Part shown: in pieces, positions 1-9,541 of the stretch | Layout: every line of letters starts with the position of its first letter | Numbering within the stretch: position 1 is the stretch's first letter | NCBI RefSeq assembly: GCF_002127965.1 | Contig: NZ_CP018787.1 | Coordinates: forward strand, 1,984,001 to 2,048,000 | Length of the DNA: 64,000 nucleotides | Direction of reading: 5' to 3' | From: Oxalobacter formigenes | Lineage (GTDB): Bacteria > Pseudomonadota > Gammaproteobacteria > Burkholderiales > Burkholderiaceae_D | Position numbers and translations under genes: made by a program | The notes under the pieces: generated by a model | The model's input: the letters and a program-made list of their open reading frames with translations, nothing else | Databases searched by the model: none | What the model was told of the DNA's origin: nothing

Positions 1-792
1 ATCATCGGACTGGCCGAACAGGGCGTGAAAGAAATCACCCTGCTGGGCCAGAACGTCAATGCATACCGTGGCGCAATGGCTGGCGGAGAAATCGCCGACT
101 TCGCCCTTTTGATCGAAACCGTCGCCGACATCCCCGGTATCGAACGCATCCGCTTCGTCACCAGCCATCCGAAAGAATTCACCCAGCGACTGATCGACGT
201 ATACGAACGCGTACCGCAACTCGTCAGCCACCTGTACCTGCCGGCCCAGCACGGTTCCGACCGCATACTGGCGGCCATGAAGCGGGGCTACACCGTACTT
301 GAATACAAATCCATCATCCGGCGGCTGAAAGCCATCCGGCCCGACCTGCTCGTCTCGAGCGACTTCATCGTCGGCTTCCCCGGCGAAACCGATGCGGATT
401 TCGACGCCATGATGAAGCTGATCGACGACATCGACTTCGACAACAGTTTTTCCTTTTTATACAGTCCGCGTCCCGGAACGCCTGCCGCCGCCCTGCCGAT
501 CGACATTCCGCTGGATGTCCGCAAAGACCGCCTGCAACGCCTCCAGACCCGGATCGAGGAACAGACGCGCCAGCACAACATGGCAATGGTCGGGAAAACC
601 GAACGTGTCCTGATCGAAGGCCTGTCCCAGAGAAACCCGGGCCAGATTCAGGGCAGGACTGAAAACAACCGCGTCGTGCACATCCCCGGCGGCGACGATC
701 CGAAACAGTGGATTGGCAAAATAATCGACGTCGACATCACCGAAACCCTTAACTTCGCGTTACGCGGGATATTGACCGATGCCGGAAAATAA
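1..792 (+). CDS. miaB: tRNA-2-methylthio-N6-dimethylallyladenosine synthase MiaB, C-terminal part (5' end outside window)
   Basis: Radical-SAM methylthiotransferase that adds the methylthio group to i6A37 of tRNAs reading UNN codons. The frame is open from base 1, so the N-terminal UPF0004 domain and probably the CxxxCxxC cluster motif lie outside the window. Visible are the radical-SAM core ([50 protein letters not shown]) and a C-terminal TRAM domain (about the last 65 residues, from [10 protein letters not shown]). These motifs are characteristic of MiaB rather than RimO. It is followed by phoH and ybeY on the same strand, a common order in beta- and gammaproteobacteria. Product assignment is secure; only the 5' end is missing. 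Confidence 0.95.
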   Translation: MIGLAEQGVKEITLLGQNVNAYRGAMAGGEIADFALLIETVADIPGIERIRFVTSHPKEFTQRLIDVYERVPQLVSHLYLPAQHGSDRILAAMKRGYTVLEYKSIIRRLKAIRPDLLVSSDFIVGFPGETDADFDAMMKLIDDIDFDNSFSFLYSPRPGTPAAALPIDIPLDVRKDRLQRLQTRIEEQTRQHNMAMVGKTERVLIEGLSQRNPGQIQGRTENNRVVHIPGGDDPKQWIGKIIDVDITETLNFALRGILTDAGK

Positions 793-879
793 GCTTTTTT
801 TCAACGAGAAAAGACAAAACAAAAACGGTTTGCGAGCTTACAATAAAGACTATCCTTCACGTCAACAAACGGAGCGACT

Positions 880-2064
880 GTGAAAAGCAAAAACAAAGAC
901 AACCCCGATATCCTCTACTACACCCCTGAACCGGTCGACAACACCCGGCTCTCGAACCTGTGCGGAGCACTCGACGAAAACCTGCGCCAGATCTCGGCAG
1001 CGCTGGATATCGAAATCGCCCGTCGTGGCGGCAATTTCATCATCAGCGGCAAAAACGCCTCCCTTGGCCTGCAAGTCATCGAGGATTTCTATGCCGCTGC
1101 CGATAAACCCGTTTCGATCAACGACATCCAGCTCGCTCTCGTCGAACAGCGCGCGATCAACAACAATCTCGCGGCTGGCGTGCCTGCCGCCGTACTGGTC
1201 GAATCCGAAATGACCAATCCGGTGCTGAAAACCCGTCGCAACGACTTGCGCGGCCGTACCCCCCGTCAGGTCGATTACCTGAAAGCCATTCTCGAACACG
1301 ACATCACCTTCGGCATCGGCCCTGCCGGTACCGGCAAAACCTATCTTGCCGTGGCCTGCGCCGTCGATGCGATGGAACGTGACGCCGTCCAGCGCATCAT
1401 CCTGACGCGCCCCGCCGTTGAAGCAGGTGAACGGCTGGGCTTTTTGCCGGGCGACCTTGCCCAGAAAGTCGATCCCTATCTGCGTCCGCTATACGACGCC
1501 TTATACGACCTCCTCGGTTTCGAACGTGTCCAGAAACTGTTCGAAAAACAGGCCATCGAAATCGCTCCTCTTGCCTACATGCGTGGCCGTACCTTAAACC
1601 ACGCGTTCGTCATTCTGGACGAAGCCCAGAACACGACGCCCGAACAGATGAAAATGTTTCTGACCCGTATCGGTTTCGGCAGCAAGGCTGTCATCACCGG
1701 CGACGTGACCCAGATCGACTTGCAACGCAACCAGAAAAGCGGCCTGATCGATGCCCTGAACGTGCTGAAAAACGTGCGCGGCATATCCTTCTGCCAGTTC
1801 ACCAGTGCCGACGTCGTGCGCCATCCGCTGGTCGCCCGCATCGTTGACGCTTACGAAAGCTCGGACAAGCGCAAGAATAACGACGAACGCATGAAAGAAG
1901 CTGAAATCGCCATTACCGAAGCCGTCAAGGCGGAGGAAGCCGCGAAAGCAGGCGAAACAAAAGCGAAAACGGCAGCAAAATCCGCAGAAGCCAAAGAAAC
2001 GGCAAAGGCAAAAGAAACCGCTCCGGCCAAAAAGAAAGAAGCCGTGAAAGCAGAAAAGAAATGA
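880..2064 (+). CDS. PhoH family ATPase (YbeZ-like)
   Basis: Cytoplasmic P-loop ATPase of the PhoH/YbeZ family, thought to act with YbeY in rRNA maturation. The chosen start is a GTG at 880 with GGAG about 8 bases upstream. Walker A is GPAGTGKT at about residues 147-154; the Walker B region reads VILDEAQN near residue 245, followed by the family motif TGDVTQIDL. The first ~130 residues form the usual N-terminal region. The last ~60 residues are an Ala/Lys/Glu-rich low-complexity tail, longer than in many homologues and probably disordered. Its TGA overlaps the ybeY ATG (ATGA), suggesting translational coupling. The length of 394 aa includes this tail. Confidence 0.93.
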   Translation: MKSKNKDNPDILYYTPEPVDNTRLSNLCGALDENLRQISAALDIEIARRGGNFIISGKNASLGLQVIEDFYAAADKPVSINDIQLALVEQRAINNNLAAGVPAAVLVESEMTNPVLKTRRNDLRGRTPRQVDYLKAILEHDITFGIGPAGTGKTYLAVACAVDAMERDAVQRIILTRPAVEAGERLGFLPGDLAQKVDPYLRPLYDALYDLLGFERVQKLFEKQAIEIAPLAYMRGRTLNHAFVILDEAQNTTPEQMKMFLTRIGFGSKAVITGDVTQIDLQRNQKSGLIDALNVLKNVRGISFCQFTSADVVRHPLVARIVDAYESSDKRKNNDERMKEAEIAITEAVKAEEAAKAGETKAKTAAKSAEAKETAKAKETAPAKKKEAVKAEKK

Positions 2065-2579
2065 GTTCAAAACAGTCGTTGTCACTCTCCGTCCAGTATC
2101 CGGACGAACGCCTGAAAACCACCCTGACGCGTCCGAAACTGCGCCGCTGGGTACAGGCTGCCCTCCAAATGCCAGCCGTCATCACCCTGCGCTTTGTCGA
2201 TGCCGAAGAAGGCCGCACCCTGAACCGTGAATACCGCGAAAAGGATTACGCCACCAACGTGCTGACCTTCCCCTATGACGACATGGACGAATTCGACCTC
2301 ACAGACGCCGTTCCATCCCGGCCCGAACCGGAAGCGGATCGGGACGACATCCCGGAACAAATGGCACAGGCCGACATCGTCCTGTGTACCGACGTTTTGG
2401 AAAAGGAAGCGAAAGAACAGGGCAAATCGCTCGAAGCCCATGCCGCCCATCTCGTCGTTCACGGTACCCTGCATGCACAGGGTTACGACCATTTGAACGA
2501 CGAGGAAGCGGAAGAAATGGAAACGCTTGAAAAACAGATCCTTGCAAAACTGGGAATCGCCAACCCTTACGAGGATTGA
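2061..2579 (+). CDS. ybeY: endoribonuclease / 16S rRNA maturation factor YbeY
   Basis: Metal-dependent single-strand RNase needed for 16S rRNA 3'-end maturation and 70S quality control. The family signature [11 protein letters not shown] is present, with zinc-ligand histidines at about residues 134, 138 and 144. The conserved [18 protein letters not shown] stretch is also present. At 172 aa it is slightly longer than the E. coli protein, because of an acidic insert around residues 75-100 ([12 protein letters not shown]). The start overlaps phoH by 4 bases. A rho-independent terminator follows 22 bases after the stop, closing the miaB-phoH-ybeY unit. Confidence 0.95.
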   Translation: MSSKQSLSLSVQYPDERLKTTLTRPKLRRWVQAALQMPAVITLRFVDAEEGRTLNREYREKDYATNVLTFPYDDMDEFDLTDAVPSRPEPEADRDDIPEQMAQADIVLCTDVLEKEAKEQGKSLEAHAAHLVVHGTLHAQGYDHLNDEEAEEMETLEKQILAKLGIANPYED

Positions 2580-2601
2580 CTGCCGCCAGATTCACATCTT
2601 C

Positions 2602-2631
2602 AAAAAACGCCGTTTTCCGGCGTTTTTTTAT
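2602..2631 (+). terminator. rho-independent terminator after ybeY
   Basis: Stem ACGCCG / CGGCGT with a TTTTC loop, preceded by an A-run and followed by seven Ts. It would work in both directions because of the flanking A-run. Confidence 0.85.
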
Positions 2632-2801
2632 TTCCGGCTTCATCAATCAACAAAAAAGGTAAATCGGCCGGACCAACTCAACATGTATTAAAAAATTCCA
2701 GACAGGAATTTCCTGCTGGAAAAAGGCATTTATTCCGTTTATTATCAAATTCCGGAAAGAATATTTAATCCTGCCAAAAGCAGCCAACTGGAAACGCGCG
2801 T

Positions 2802-4988
2802 ATGGACAGACTGCATCTGACCGATCTTTTAGACGTTGAAACCCTTCAACGATTCCAGAGCAGTTTTTCCGATATGACCGGAATTGCGGCGGTCATTGCT
2901 GATGCCAACGGCATTCCCGTCACGGAGCCCACCTGCTTTACACACTTTTGCATGGACATCATCCGGCAATCGCCCGAAGGACGAAAGCGTTGCGAGGAAT
3001 GCGACAAACTGGGCGGACAACAGGCCATGGAAACCGGGAAACCGGCCATCTATACCTGTCACGGCGGACTCGTCGATTTTGCGGCACCGCTGATTGTCGA
3101 CGGGCATTTCATCGGCTCTGTCATGGGCGGACAGGTGTTGGGACAGGCGCCGGAAGAAAAACAGTTCAGGGACATTGCCGCCAGCCTGGGCATCGATGCC
3201 GACAGTTGCCTTGCGGCAGCCAAAAACATCAACGTCGTTTCCAGGGAAAGAATGGATGCGCTCGCCAACTTCCTCTACATGCAGGCACAACTCCTGTCCG
3301 ATCTGGCCTTCAACAATTACAAAATCCGGCTGGCCAACCACGAGCTGGAAAAAACGTCGCAACAGAAAACGGAATGGCTCAATACACTCGAACAGCAATA
3401 TAACGAAAACCAGAACTTTTTGAATGCACTGGCGGAAACCTATCTGACCGTCTATGCCATCGATCTGGAAACGGACCAGTACAAAACCGTCAAAAATGAC
3501 ATCACCGATCTGTCCATCCTTCCCGATTCAGCGCCATTTTCTCCCACATTCAGAAAATACTGCGATACATTCGTCCATCCCGAAGACCGTGAACGTCTCA
3601 TACAATCCATCGATCCGGACATCATTGCCCGTTCCATTTCGTCACAGAATTCATTTTACGAACTGGAATACAGAAGACGCTACGATAATGAATACCAGTG
3701 GCTGCGATTGCAATTCATCCCGATGGAAACCAGAAACGGCATTCCTTCCAAAGTGATTCTGGCCACCCAGAATATCCACCAGCAGAAAAAACAGGAAGCC
3801 CTCGAACGACAGGCCTTGAGAGACGCCTGCGATGCCGCCAACAAGGCCAATGCCGCCAAAAGCCGTTTCCTGTCCTGCATGTCCCACGATATCCGCACGC
3901 CGTTGAACGTCATTCTCGGCATGAACCAGATGGCCAACCGGAACATCGAGGACAACGAACGCGTCAGAAAATGCCTCGAATCCATTTCCGTTTCCTCCAG
4001 GCATCTGCTGACACTGGTCAATGAAATACTGGACATGTCGCGAATCGAAAGCGGCAATCTGATCCTGGCAGAACAGGCATTCGACTTTGAAGAGCTGGTC
4101 AAAAACGCCATCGAAATGATCGGGCCGTTCATCGTGCAAAAACATCACCGTTTCACCATCAATACCGATAATCTCGTCCATAAAAACGTCATCGGAGATG
4201 CTCCCCATCTTCAGCAAATCCTGCAAAACCTCTTGTCCAATGCCGTGAAGTACACACCGTCCAACGGCAAAATCGACCTGAACATACGAGACAAAATCGG
4301 GGCTCCGACCGGATACACCACTATCGAAATACGGATTGCCGACAACGGTTACGGGATGAGCAAAGACGTGCAGGCCAGAATCTTCGACCCTTTCGAGCGC
4401 GGCAACGATACCCGCATCAACAAGATACAGGGAACCGGCCTGGGGCTGACCATCACCCAGAACCTCGTCCAGCTCATGAATGGCGACATCCAGCTCGAAA
4501 GCGAACCCGGCAAGGGAACCACCTTTACCATCACCATCCCTTTCAAAATCATGGAAGGCGACATCGAAGCAAAAACAGCCGTTTCCCCATCATGTGCCAG
4601 ACGGACATTCGAAGGCAAACGTGCCCTGCTGGTTGAAGACAACGAACTGAACATGGAAATCGCCGTCGAATTCCTGAAACTGACCGGAATCGACATCGAT
4701 ACAGCTGAAAACGGACAAATCGCGCTCGACAAAATACTGGGCACGCCGGAAAACCATTACGACATCATCTTCATGGACATCCAGATGCCCGTCATGAACG
4801 GCCACGAGGCGAGCCGTGCCATCCGTGACCTTGCCAGAGCTGACACTGCCAGAATCCCCATCATCGCCCTGACTGCCAACGCCTTCATCGAAGACATTGC
4901 CAAATCCACCCGGGCGGGAATGACCGGCCACATCGCCAAACCGCTCGACCCCGACAAAATATACGAAGTCATGAATCAGGTGCTTTGA
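2802..4988 (+). CDS. hybrid sensor histidine kinase with PocR sensory domain and receiver domain
   Basis: Signal-transducing hybrid kinase, 728 aa. Residues ~1-165 form a PocR-type ligand-sensing domain with a conserved Cys cluster (CRRCEECDK-like: RKRCEECDKLGG, YTCHGGL). A coiled segment follows, then a PAS/PAC region (~200-330). The HisKA dimerisation box MSHDIRTPLN carries phospho-acceptor H362. The HATPase_c domain shows the N box (LLSNAVKYTP) and G boxes (DNGYGMS, GTGLGLTI). The C-terminal receiver has phospho-acceptor D659 (FMDIQMPVMNG) and the KP motif (HIAKPLD). There is no membrane segment, so it is probably cytosolic. No response-regulator gene is adjacent, so the output is unknown. 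PocR domains are associated with small organic ligands in other systems. Confidence 0.9.
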   Translation: MDRLHLTDLLDVETLQRFQSSFSDMTGIAAVIADANGIPVTEPTCFTHFCMDIIRQSPEGRKRCEECDKLGGQQAMETGKPAIYTCHGGLVDFAAPLIVDGHFIGSVMGGQVLGQAPEEKQFRDIAASLGIDADSCLAAAKNINVVSRERMDALANFLYMQAQLLSDLAFNNYKIRLANHELEKTSQQKTEWLNTLEQQYNENQNFLNALAETYLTVYAIDLETDQYKTVKNDITDLSILPDSAPFSPTFRKYCDTFVHPEDRERLIQSIDPDIIARSISSQNSFYELEYRRRYDNEYQWLRLQFIPMETRNGIPSKVILATQNIHQQKKQEALERQALRDACDAANKANAAKSRFLSCMSHDIRTPLNVILGMNQMANRNIEDNERVRKCLESISVSSRHLLTLVNEILDMSRIESGNLILAEQAFDFEELVKNAIEMIGPFIVQKHHRFTINTDNLVHKNVIGDAPHLQQILQNLLSNAVKYTPSNGKIDLNIRDKIGAPTGYTTIEIRIADNGYGMSKDVQARIFDPFERGNDTRINKIQGTGLGLTITQNLVQLMNGDIQLESEPGKGTTFTITIPFKIMEGDIEAKTAVSPSCARRTFEGKRALLVEDNELNMEIAVEFLKLTGIDIDTAENGQIALDKILGTPENHYDIIFMDIQMPVMNGHEASRAIRDLARADTARIPIIALTANAFIEDIAKSTRAGMTGHIAKPLDPDKIYEVMNQVL

Positions 4989-5145
4989 AAACAGCTGTAT
5001 AAAACATCGCACCAGACTTCAGTCCGTTCAAGCAGAAAATTCTCTGCCTTATCCATCTATCAAACGATAAAACCGTATACCTTCATCTCATCTTGACTGA
5101 CCTTCAAAAATGCACCCCATTAAAAAAGTTATAAAAAACAATGAG

Positions 5146-5232
5146 TTGAAAATTTGTAAAAAAACGAAGGTCAAAGCAGTCCAATTCGCTTAAAATACTG
5201 AATAAACAAGTAGTTATCAAATTATTTGTCTA
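5146..5232 (+). promoter_or_regulatory. leader of CRISPR array 1
   Basis: AT-rich 87-bp segment abutting the first repeat. It shares ordered blocks with the leader of array 2 (14241-14326): TTGAAAATT, then ACGAAGGTCAAA (ending 57 bases before the first repeat here and 56 bases before it in array 2), then AATAAACAAG, and TTGTCTA touching the first repeat. Co-linear conservation in two leaders indicates transcription or integration signals. This orients the array left to right. Confidence 0.8.
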
Positions 5233-6039
5233 GTGATCCACCGTGTAGGTGGTTTAGAAGAGGCCGCGCAGTAGTGAAATAATCTTTTTCCCGTGATCCA
5301 CCGTGTAGGTGGTTTAGAAGGGTAGGGTAGAGGTAGCCCATATTCATCGACTGTGATCCACCGTGTAGGTGGTTTAGAAGTTCTTCCAGCAATTCAAGTG
5401 TATCGATATCAAGTGATCCACCGTGTAGGTGGTTTAGAAGATCAAGGAAATGGCGAAAATCGTTTTTCGCACGTGATCCACCGTGTAGGTGGTTTAGAAG
5501 CGAATAACCAGATAGGACAAGACCATCATGTCGTGATCCACCGTGTAGGTGGTTTAGAAGACACCGCAAGATTATCTATCTTATGTAATACCGTGATCCA
5601 CCGTGTAGGTGGTTTAGAAGGGAATACGATTCATCGCTACCCGAAAGAAATCGTGATCCACCGTGCAGGTGGTTTAGAAGTGCTGCCAGTTCCGTTTCTT
5701 CATTACGTTTCGGTGATCCACCGTGCAGGTGGTTTAGAAGGAAAGCCGTATGCGTTGGTTCGCTTGTGTCTCGTGATCCACCGTGCAGGTGGTTTAGAAG
5801 AAATACATACCAGCAACAGGCAATGAGATACAGTGACCCACCGAGCAGGTGGCTTAGAAGGGTAGCTGACGGTGTTTAGCTCCTTCCCGCATGTGATCCA
5901 CCGCACAGGTGGCTTGTAAGCTCAAATTTCTTTTCAAGAATTGCCCTGGCAAGGTGATCCACCGTAAGTGGCTCAGAATTTCGGCATTGCATACGTTTAT
6001 GCCGAATGTTAGTGATCCCCTGTGCAGCTGGCTTTCGCA
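5233..6039 (+). CRISPR. type I-F CRISPR array 1 (12 repeats plus 2 degenerate copies)
   Basis: Repeats of 28 bp start every 60 bp at 5233, 5293 and so on to 5893, giving 32-bp spacers. The repeat begins GTGATCCACC, has the hairpin CCACC-GTGTA-GGTGG expected for Cas6f, and ends TTTAGAAG. The first seven copies are identical. Copies 8-10 (5653, 5713, 5773) carry GTGCAGG in place of GTGTAGG. Copies 11-12 have further changes. Two strongly decayed copies begin near 5954 (shortened) and 6012. Decay increases away from the leader, as expected for the old end. Repeats differ at two positions from array 2. Reading frames across the array are artefacts. Confidence 0.97.
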
Positions 6040-6172
6040 ATGAAACTGAATGAATTTATAAAAAAACGTATTCTGCTGATAAATTTCCACAATCAATCTT
6101 TCATTGCCCGTCTGTTTTCTCCAACAAAAAAACACATTTACACGTAAATATCTGTTTTTTCTTTCCCGCAAG

Positions 6173-6201
6173 CAATGAACCCGAATGTGTCATTTTATAA
6201 T
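6173..6201 (+). promoter_or_regulatory. possible promoter of the cas operon
   Basis: A perfect TATAAT lies at 6196-6201, about 78 bases upstream of the cas2-3 start. The hexamer 17 bases upstream (CAATGA) is a poor -35, so the promoter may need an activator. Position and lack of any other gene support it. Confidence 0.4.
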
Positions 6202-6246
6202 GAACCTGTCTCGGCAGTTTCATCAACCAATCGGATGTAAACGATA

Positions 6247-6262
6247 CCGGTTTTCAAACCGG
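6247..6262. promoter_or_regulatory. perfect inverted repeat upstream of cas2-3 (candidate operator)
   Basis: CCGGTTT-TC-AAACCGG, 7-bp arms with a 2-base centre, 17 bases upstream of the cas2-3 ATG and downstream of the TATAAT. The placement fits a repressor site or an mRNA hairpin near the ribosome binding region. No regulator gene is nearby. Confidence 0.4.
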
Positions 6263-6279
6263 CCTGAACTGGACGACAT

Positions 6280-6447
6280 ATGCACATTCTGCTTGTCTCG
6301 GCATGTGAAAAAAGGGCTATCAAAAAAACAAGGGCCCTGCTGGACAGTTATGCGCTGCGTGTCGGTGAAAAAACATGGTCGACCCCGATCACGCAGGAAG
6401 CCCTGACCGAACTCCGTACGGCACTCAAAAAAACCGCTACCCGCTAG
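6280..6447 (+). pseudogene. Cas2 domain of Cas2-3, N-terminal fragment ended by an in-frame TAG
   Basis: The frame from ATG 6280 encodes MHILLVSACEKRAIKKTRAL and continues with GEKTWSTPITQEAL. This is the start expected of type I-F Cas2-3 fusions as in Pseudomonas, which begin with an MNILLVSQCEKRAL-like segment. After 55 codons it meets TAG at 6445-6447. The same frame continues without a gap into TAVACYRNDGR and LLWTVGSRSTFG, again matching the family, and on to the Cas3 part. So the lesion is a single nonsense codon, not a frameshift. The Cas2 fold would be cut at roughly two thirds. Consequences: no complete Cas2 unless the codon is read through or suppressed, and adaptation is probably lost or reduced. 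A sequencing error is possible. Confidence 0.85.
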
Positions 6448-6486
6448 ACTGCCGTTGCCTGTTACCGTAACGATGGCCGCAGGCGC

Positions 6487-9400
6487 ATGAAACTGCTCTG
6501 GACTGTCGGGTCCCGTTCCACTTTCGGTCCGAACGGACATTTTCCGTCAGGAACCAAAGCAAAATCCACAAAGACGTCTGTTTTCACGCCTTTATGGGCC
6601 CGTACGGCTTCCCTGCTGGCGCAGGCTGCCGGTCAAACTCACGATATCGGAAAAAGTTCCCGCCGTTTTCAGGACAAACTGAACCAGCAGGCACCATTGA
6701 AAGACGATGTCCGGCACGAATGGATTTCAGTCAAACTGTTGCAAGCTCTTCGCCAAAACGGGGGCGACTGGGTAAAAAGCTGGGAAGCGCTGAAAACGCG
6801 GATCGGCGACTTCGTCCTTGCCTCCCGCAAAATCGCTCCGGATTCCAGCGAAGCGATTTCATCCGCGACCGAAGCTATCGATTTCCTGATCCTGAGCCAC
6901 CACAACCTTCCATTGAACGATGACAACGGAAATACGAACGGTCCGAGTATACCGACATCAGGAGAATGGCTTGTCAGAACACCCGATCCGTGCATCGAAC
7001 AGATCAGCCCGGCCGGATTTTTTTCTCCGGCTATCCTCGACGATTACATAAAACTGGAAAAGAAACTGCTTGAAAAATACGATAGTGACGATACGCTTTT
7101 CTGGCGCGCCATTCTCGTTTATGCTCGCGCTGCCCTGATCTTTGCAGATCACGTCGTTTCAGCCGAACGTGAAAAACAGCCCGGAAAAAACGATGGAACG
7201 CTGTACGCCAATACGGACTGGTTTGAATCCGGGAAAAAAGACCTCAACCAGCCGCTGGAAAAACACCTGAAAGAGGTTGGAAAACGTGCAGCCGAGGCTG
7301 TCTGGCATATGGCTCAATTGACCGCCTTGCAGCAGAAACGCCTGCACAGCCGGAATCTTTCTGGCCTCTCGGAAGAAAGCGTCGAAAAGATCATGGCGAG
7401 CGCCGATCCGGATGGGCGTTTCGCCTGGCAAAACCGATGCGCACAATCGCTTGCCGATATGCGCGAGAAACATCCGGATTGCCCTGTTCTTGTCCTGAAT
7501 ATGGCGGGAACCGGATCAGGGAAAACCCGGATGAATGCCCGGATCGGCTGCCTCCTCTCTCGTGAAGAACAGCCACGCCTGTCCATCGCCTTGAACCTCA
7601 GAAGCCTGACCCTGCAAACAGGCGCGGCCCTGTCTGCCGATCTCGGAATCGGGCCTGATGAACTGGCAACCGTCATCGGTGACAGGACGACACAGGAATT
7701 GTTCAACAAGGCCAATGCACTGAAAAACGGCCGGCCATCGCTGGACGATCCGGACAATACTGACGAAAACCTCCCGGAAAGCGACTTCATTTGCGTTGGC
7801 AATACCCATCTGACTCCTGAATGGATGGATGCCTTTCTAAAAAAAGGTTCCGAAAAATTGCTGATCGGCTCACCCCTTCTGGTATCGACTGTCGATTTCA
7901 TTATCGCAGCAGGTACACCGGGTTCACAGGGACACCACGTCAAGGCGCTGATGCGACTCATGAGTTCGGATCTGGTACTGGATGAAATCGACGGATACGA
8001 ACCGGAAGCCATGGTCGCCGTCCTGCGTCTTGTCCAGCTGGCCGCCCTGTTCCGCAGAAACGTCATCTGTTCCTCCGCCACCCTGTCGCTGCCCGTCGCG
8101 ACGGCAATCGAACGTGCCTTCCGTTCCGGTGTGGACATGCTCAACCGGCTTGAATTACACAAAAAAGAGGGACAACTTTCCCTGGGTTTCATTCGTGCCA
8201 TGATCGACGATGAACTGCCACCTCAAACTGATTATATCGAAGGCGAAAACGCCGGTTTCAGCCAGACTTATCAGGCACGCCTGAACGATATTGCCAGGAG
8301 CGTCAGCCAGAAACCGGCTTACCGCAAAGCCATGCTGCACCCGGTTGCCATACAGACCCGGACAGGATGGTTCAATGCCGTATATGACGCCGCTTGTACC
8401 ATGCACCGCTTCCAGCGATGGCCGTTCGGTCAAAGCGGAAAATATGTGTCTTTCGGACTGATACGCGTCGCCAATGTCTCCACCGCCATCGATCTGGCCC
8501 GTTTTCTGGCAAGGCAGATGCCCAACGCCTGTCTAGCCTGCTACCATTCGCAGGAATTTCTGATGGCCCGTTTTCACAAGGAACGACGGCTTGACCAGCT
8601 CCTCTCACGCAAAAACGGAAACACGGCCATATTAAATGATCCGGAAATCATTCGTTTTATCGCCGACACCCCGGCGGAGGATATTCCTTTTATCGTTGTG
8701 GCGACTCCGGTGGAAGAAATCGGACGGGATCACGATTTTGACTGGGGCGTCATCGAACCGTCCAGCTCGCCATCCATCGTCCAGACAGCCGGTCGCATCA
8801 ACCGTCACAGGCTGGTCATCAACCCGTCGCCCAATGTCGCCATCCTCCAGTTCAACCTGAAACACTGCATCAATGCCGAAAACGACCGGGCTGAAATGGC
8901 CGCTTTCATTTACCCGGGATATGAAAAACAGGGCAAACGAAAGGGAGGCTTCAAAACCCACGATCTCGCCGAACTGCTCCCATGGACTGTCGAGAACGAT
9001 GTCCCGGTCCTGAAAATCGATGCCCGATTGCGATTCGATACCGATACCTGCCTGCTGGCAGGAGAAGATGACAAAACCATCACAGCCCGTCTGGCGCCAT
9101 ACTATGGCACTGACGGACACTTCGTCAGACAACCGGTTCATAGCTGGCTGCTGACGAAAGGCCCATACGACAGGACGCCACTTCGCGACCGGAGCACGCA
9201 AAAACAGCAATGGAAAGTCGTTTACGACGACGGACAAACTGATTTCTACAAACTGGAACGGGTTATCGACCCGAAAACCGGCCGCGTCATCGATGACTGG
9301 AGACGACAGACAAGGACATCGATATGCCAGACCGCTGCCCTGCCGAATGCATGGCTGGATGCATCCCCTGAAAAAATGATGGCGCTCTGTGCCGAAATGG

Positions 9401-9504
9401 ATATACCACAGGAGCGGGGCATGCAGGCCGAACTGTTAAGCTATCGTCCGGACGCCAGATTCGACTATGATTTGGGATTCGGCATCAAACGGATCAAAAC
9501 CTGA
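6487..9504 (+). CDS. cas3f: Cas3 (Cas3f) HD nuclease-helicase part of the interrupted Cas2-3
   Basis: Interference nuclease-helicase of type I-F, recruited by the Csy complex to degrade target DNA. Counting from ATG 6487, the HD motif is HDIGKS (residues 52-53). Helicase motifs are Walker A AGTGSGKT (~340-347), the DEID box (~499-502), SSATL, and motif VI QTAGRINRHR (~766). The C-terminal domain runs to residue 1005. Coding in this frame extends upstream through the TAG at 6445 to ATG 6280, so the native gene is 6280-9504. 6487 is the first internal ATG after the stop and lies within the Cas2 remnant; it has only a weak upstream purine stretch (GCAGGCGC). If restart works, Cas3 would be made without Cas2. 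Csy1 begins 37 bases downstream. Confidence 0.9.
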   Translation: MKLLWTVGSRSTFGPNGHFPSGTKAKSTKTSVFTPLWARTASLLAQAAGQTHDIGKSSRRFQDKLNQQAPLKDDVRHEWISVKLLQALRQNGGDWVKSWEALKTRIGDFVLASRKIAPDSSEAISSATEAIDFLILSHHNLPLNDDNGNTNGPSIPTSGEWLVRTPDPCIEQISPAGFFSPAILDDYIKLEKKLLEKYDSDDTLFWRAILVYARAALIFADHVVSAEREKQPGKNDGTLYANTDWFESGKKDLNQPLEKHLKEVGKRAAEAVWHMAQLTALQQKRLHSRNLSGLSEESVEKIMASADPDGRFAWQNRCAQSLADMREKHPDCPVLVLNMAGTGSGKTRMNARIGCLLSREEQPRLSIALNLRSLTLQTGAALSADLGIGPDELATVIGDRTTQELFNKANALKNGRPSLDDPDNTDENLPESDFICVGNTHLTPEWMDAFLKKGSEKLLIGSPLLVSTVDFIIAAGTPGSQGHHVKALMRLMSSDLVLDEIDGYEPEAMVAVLRLVQLAALFRRNVICSSATLSLPVATAIERAFRSGVDMLNRLELHKKEGQLSLGFIRAMIDDELPPQTDYIEGENAGFSQTYQARLNDIARSVSQKPAYRKAMLHPVAIQTRTGWFNAVYDAACTMHRFQRWPFGQSGKYVSFGLIRVANVSTAIDLARFLARQMPNACLACYHSQEFLMARFHKERRLDQLLSRKNGNTAILNDPEIIRFIADTPAEDIPFIVVATPVEEIGRDHDFDWGVIEPSSSPSIVQTAGRINRHRLVINPSPNVAILQFNLKHCINAENDRAEMAAFIYPGYEKQGKRKGGFKTHDLAELLPWTVENDVPVLKIDARLRFDTDTCLLAGEDDKTITARLAPYYGTDGHFVRQPVHSWLLTKGPYDRTPLRDRSTQKQQWKVVYDDGQTDFYKLERVIDPKTGRVIDDWRRQTRTSICQTAALPNAWLDASPEKMMALCAEMDIPQERGMQAELLSYRPDARFDYDLGFGIKRIKT

Positions 9505-9541
9505 GTTATTTTTTCAACCCTGTTGATGGAAAGGACAAACC

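Noticed and set aside
5222-5826. Open frames on both strands across CRISPR array 1
   Set aside because: They are the repeat translated with a 60-bp period (VIHRVGGLE, LLNHLHGGS), not genes.
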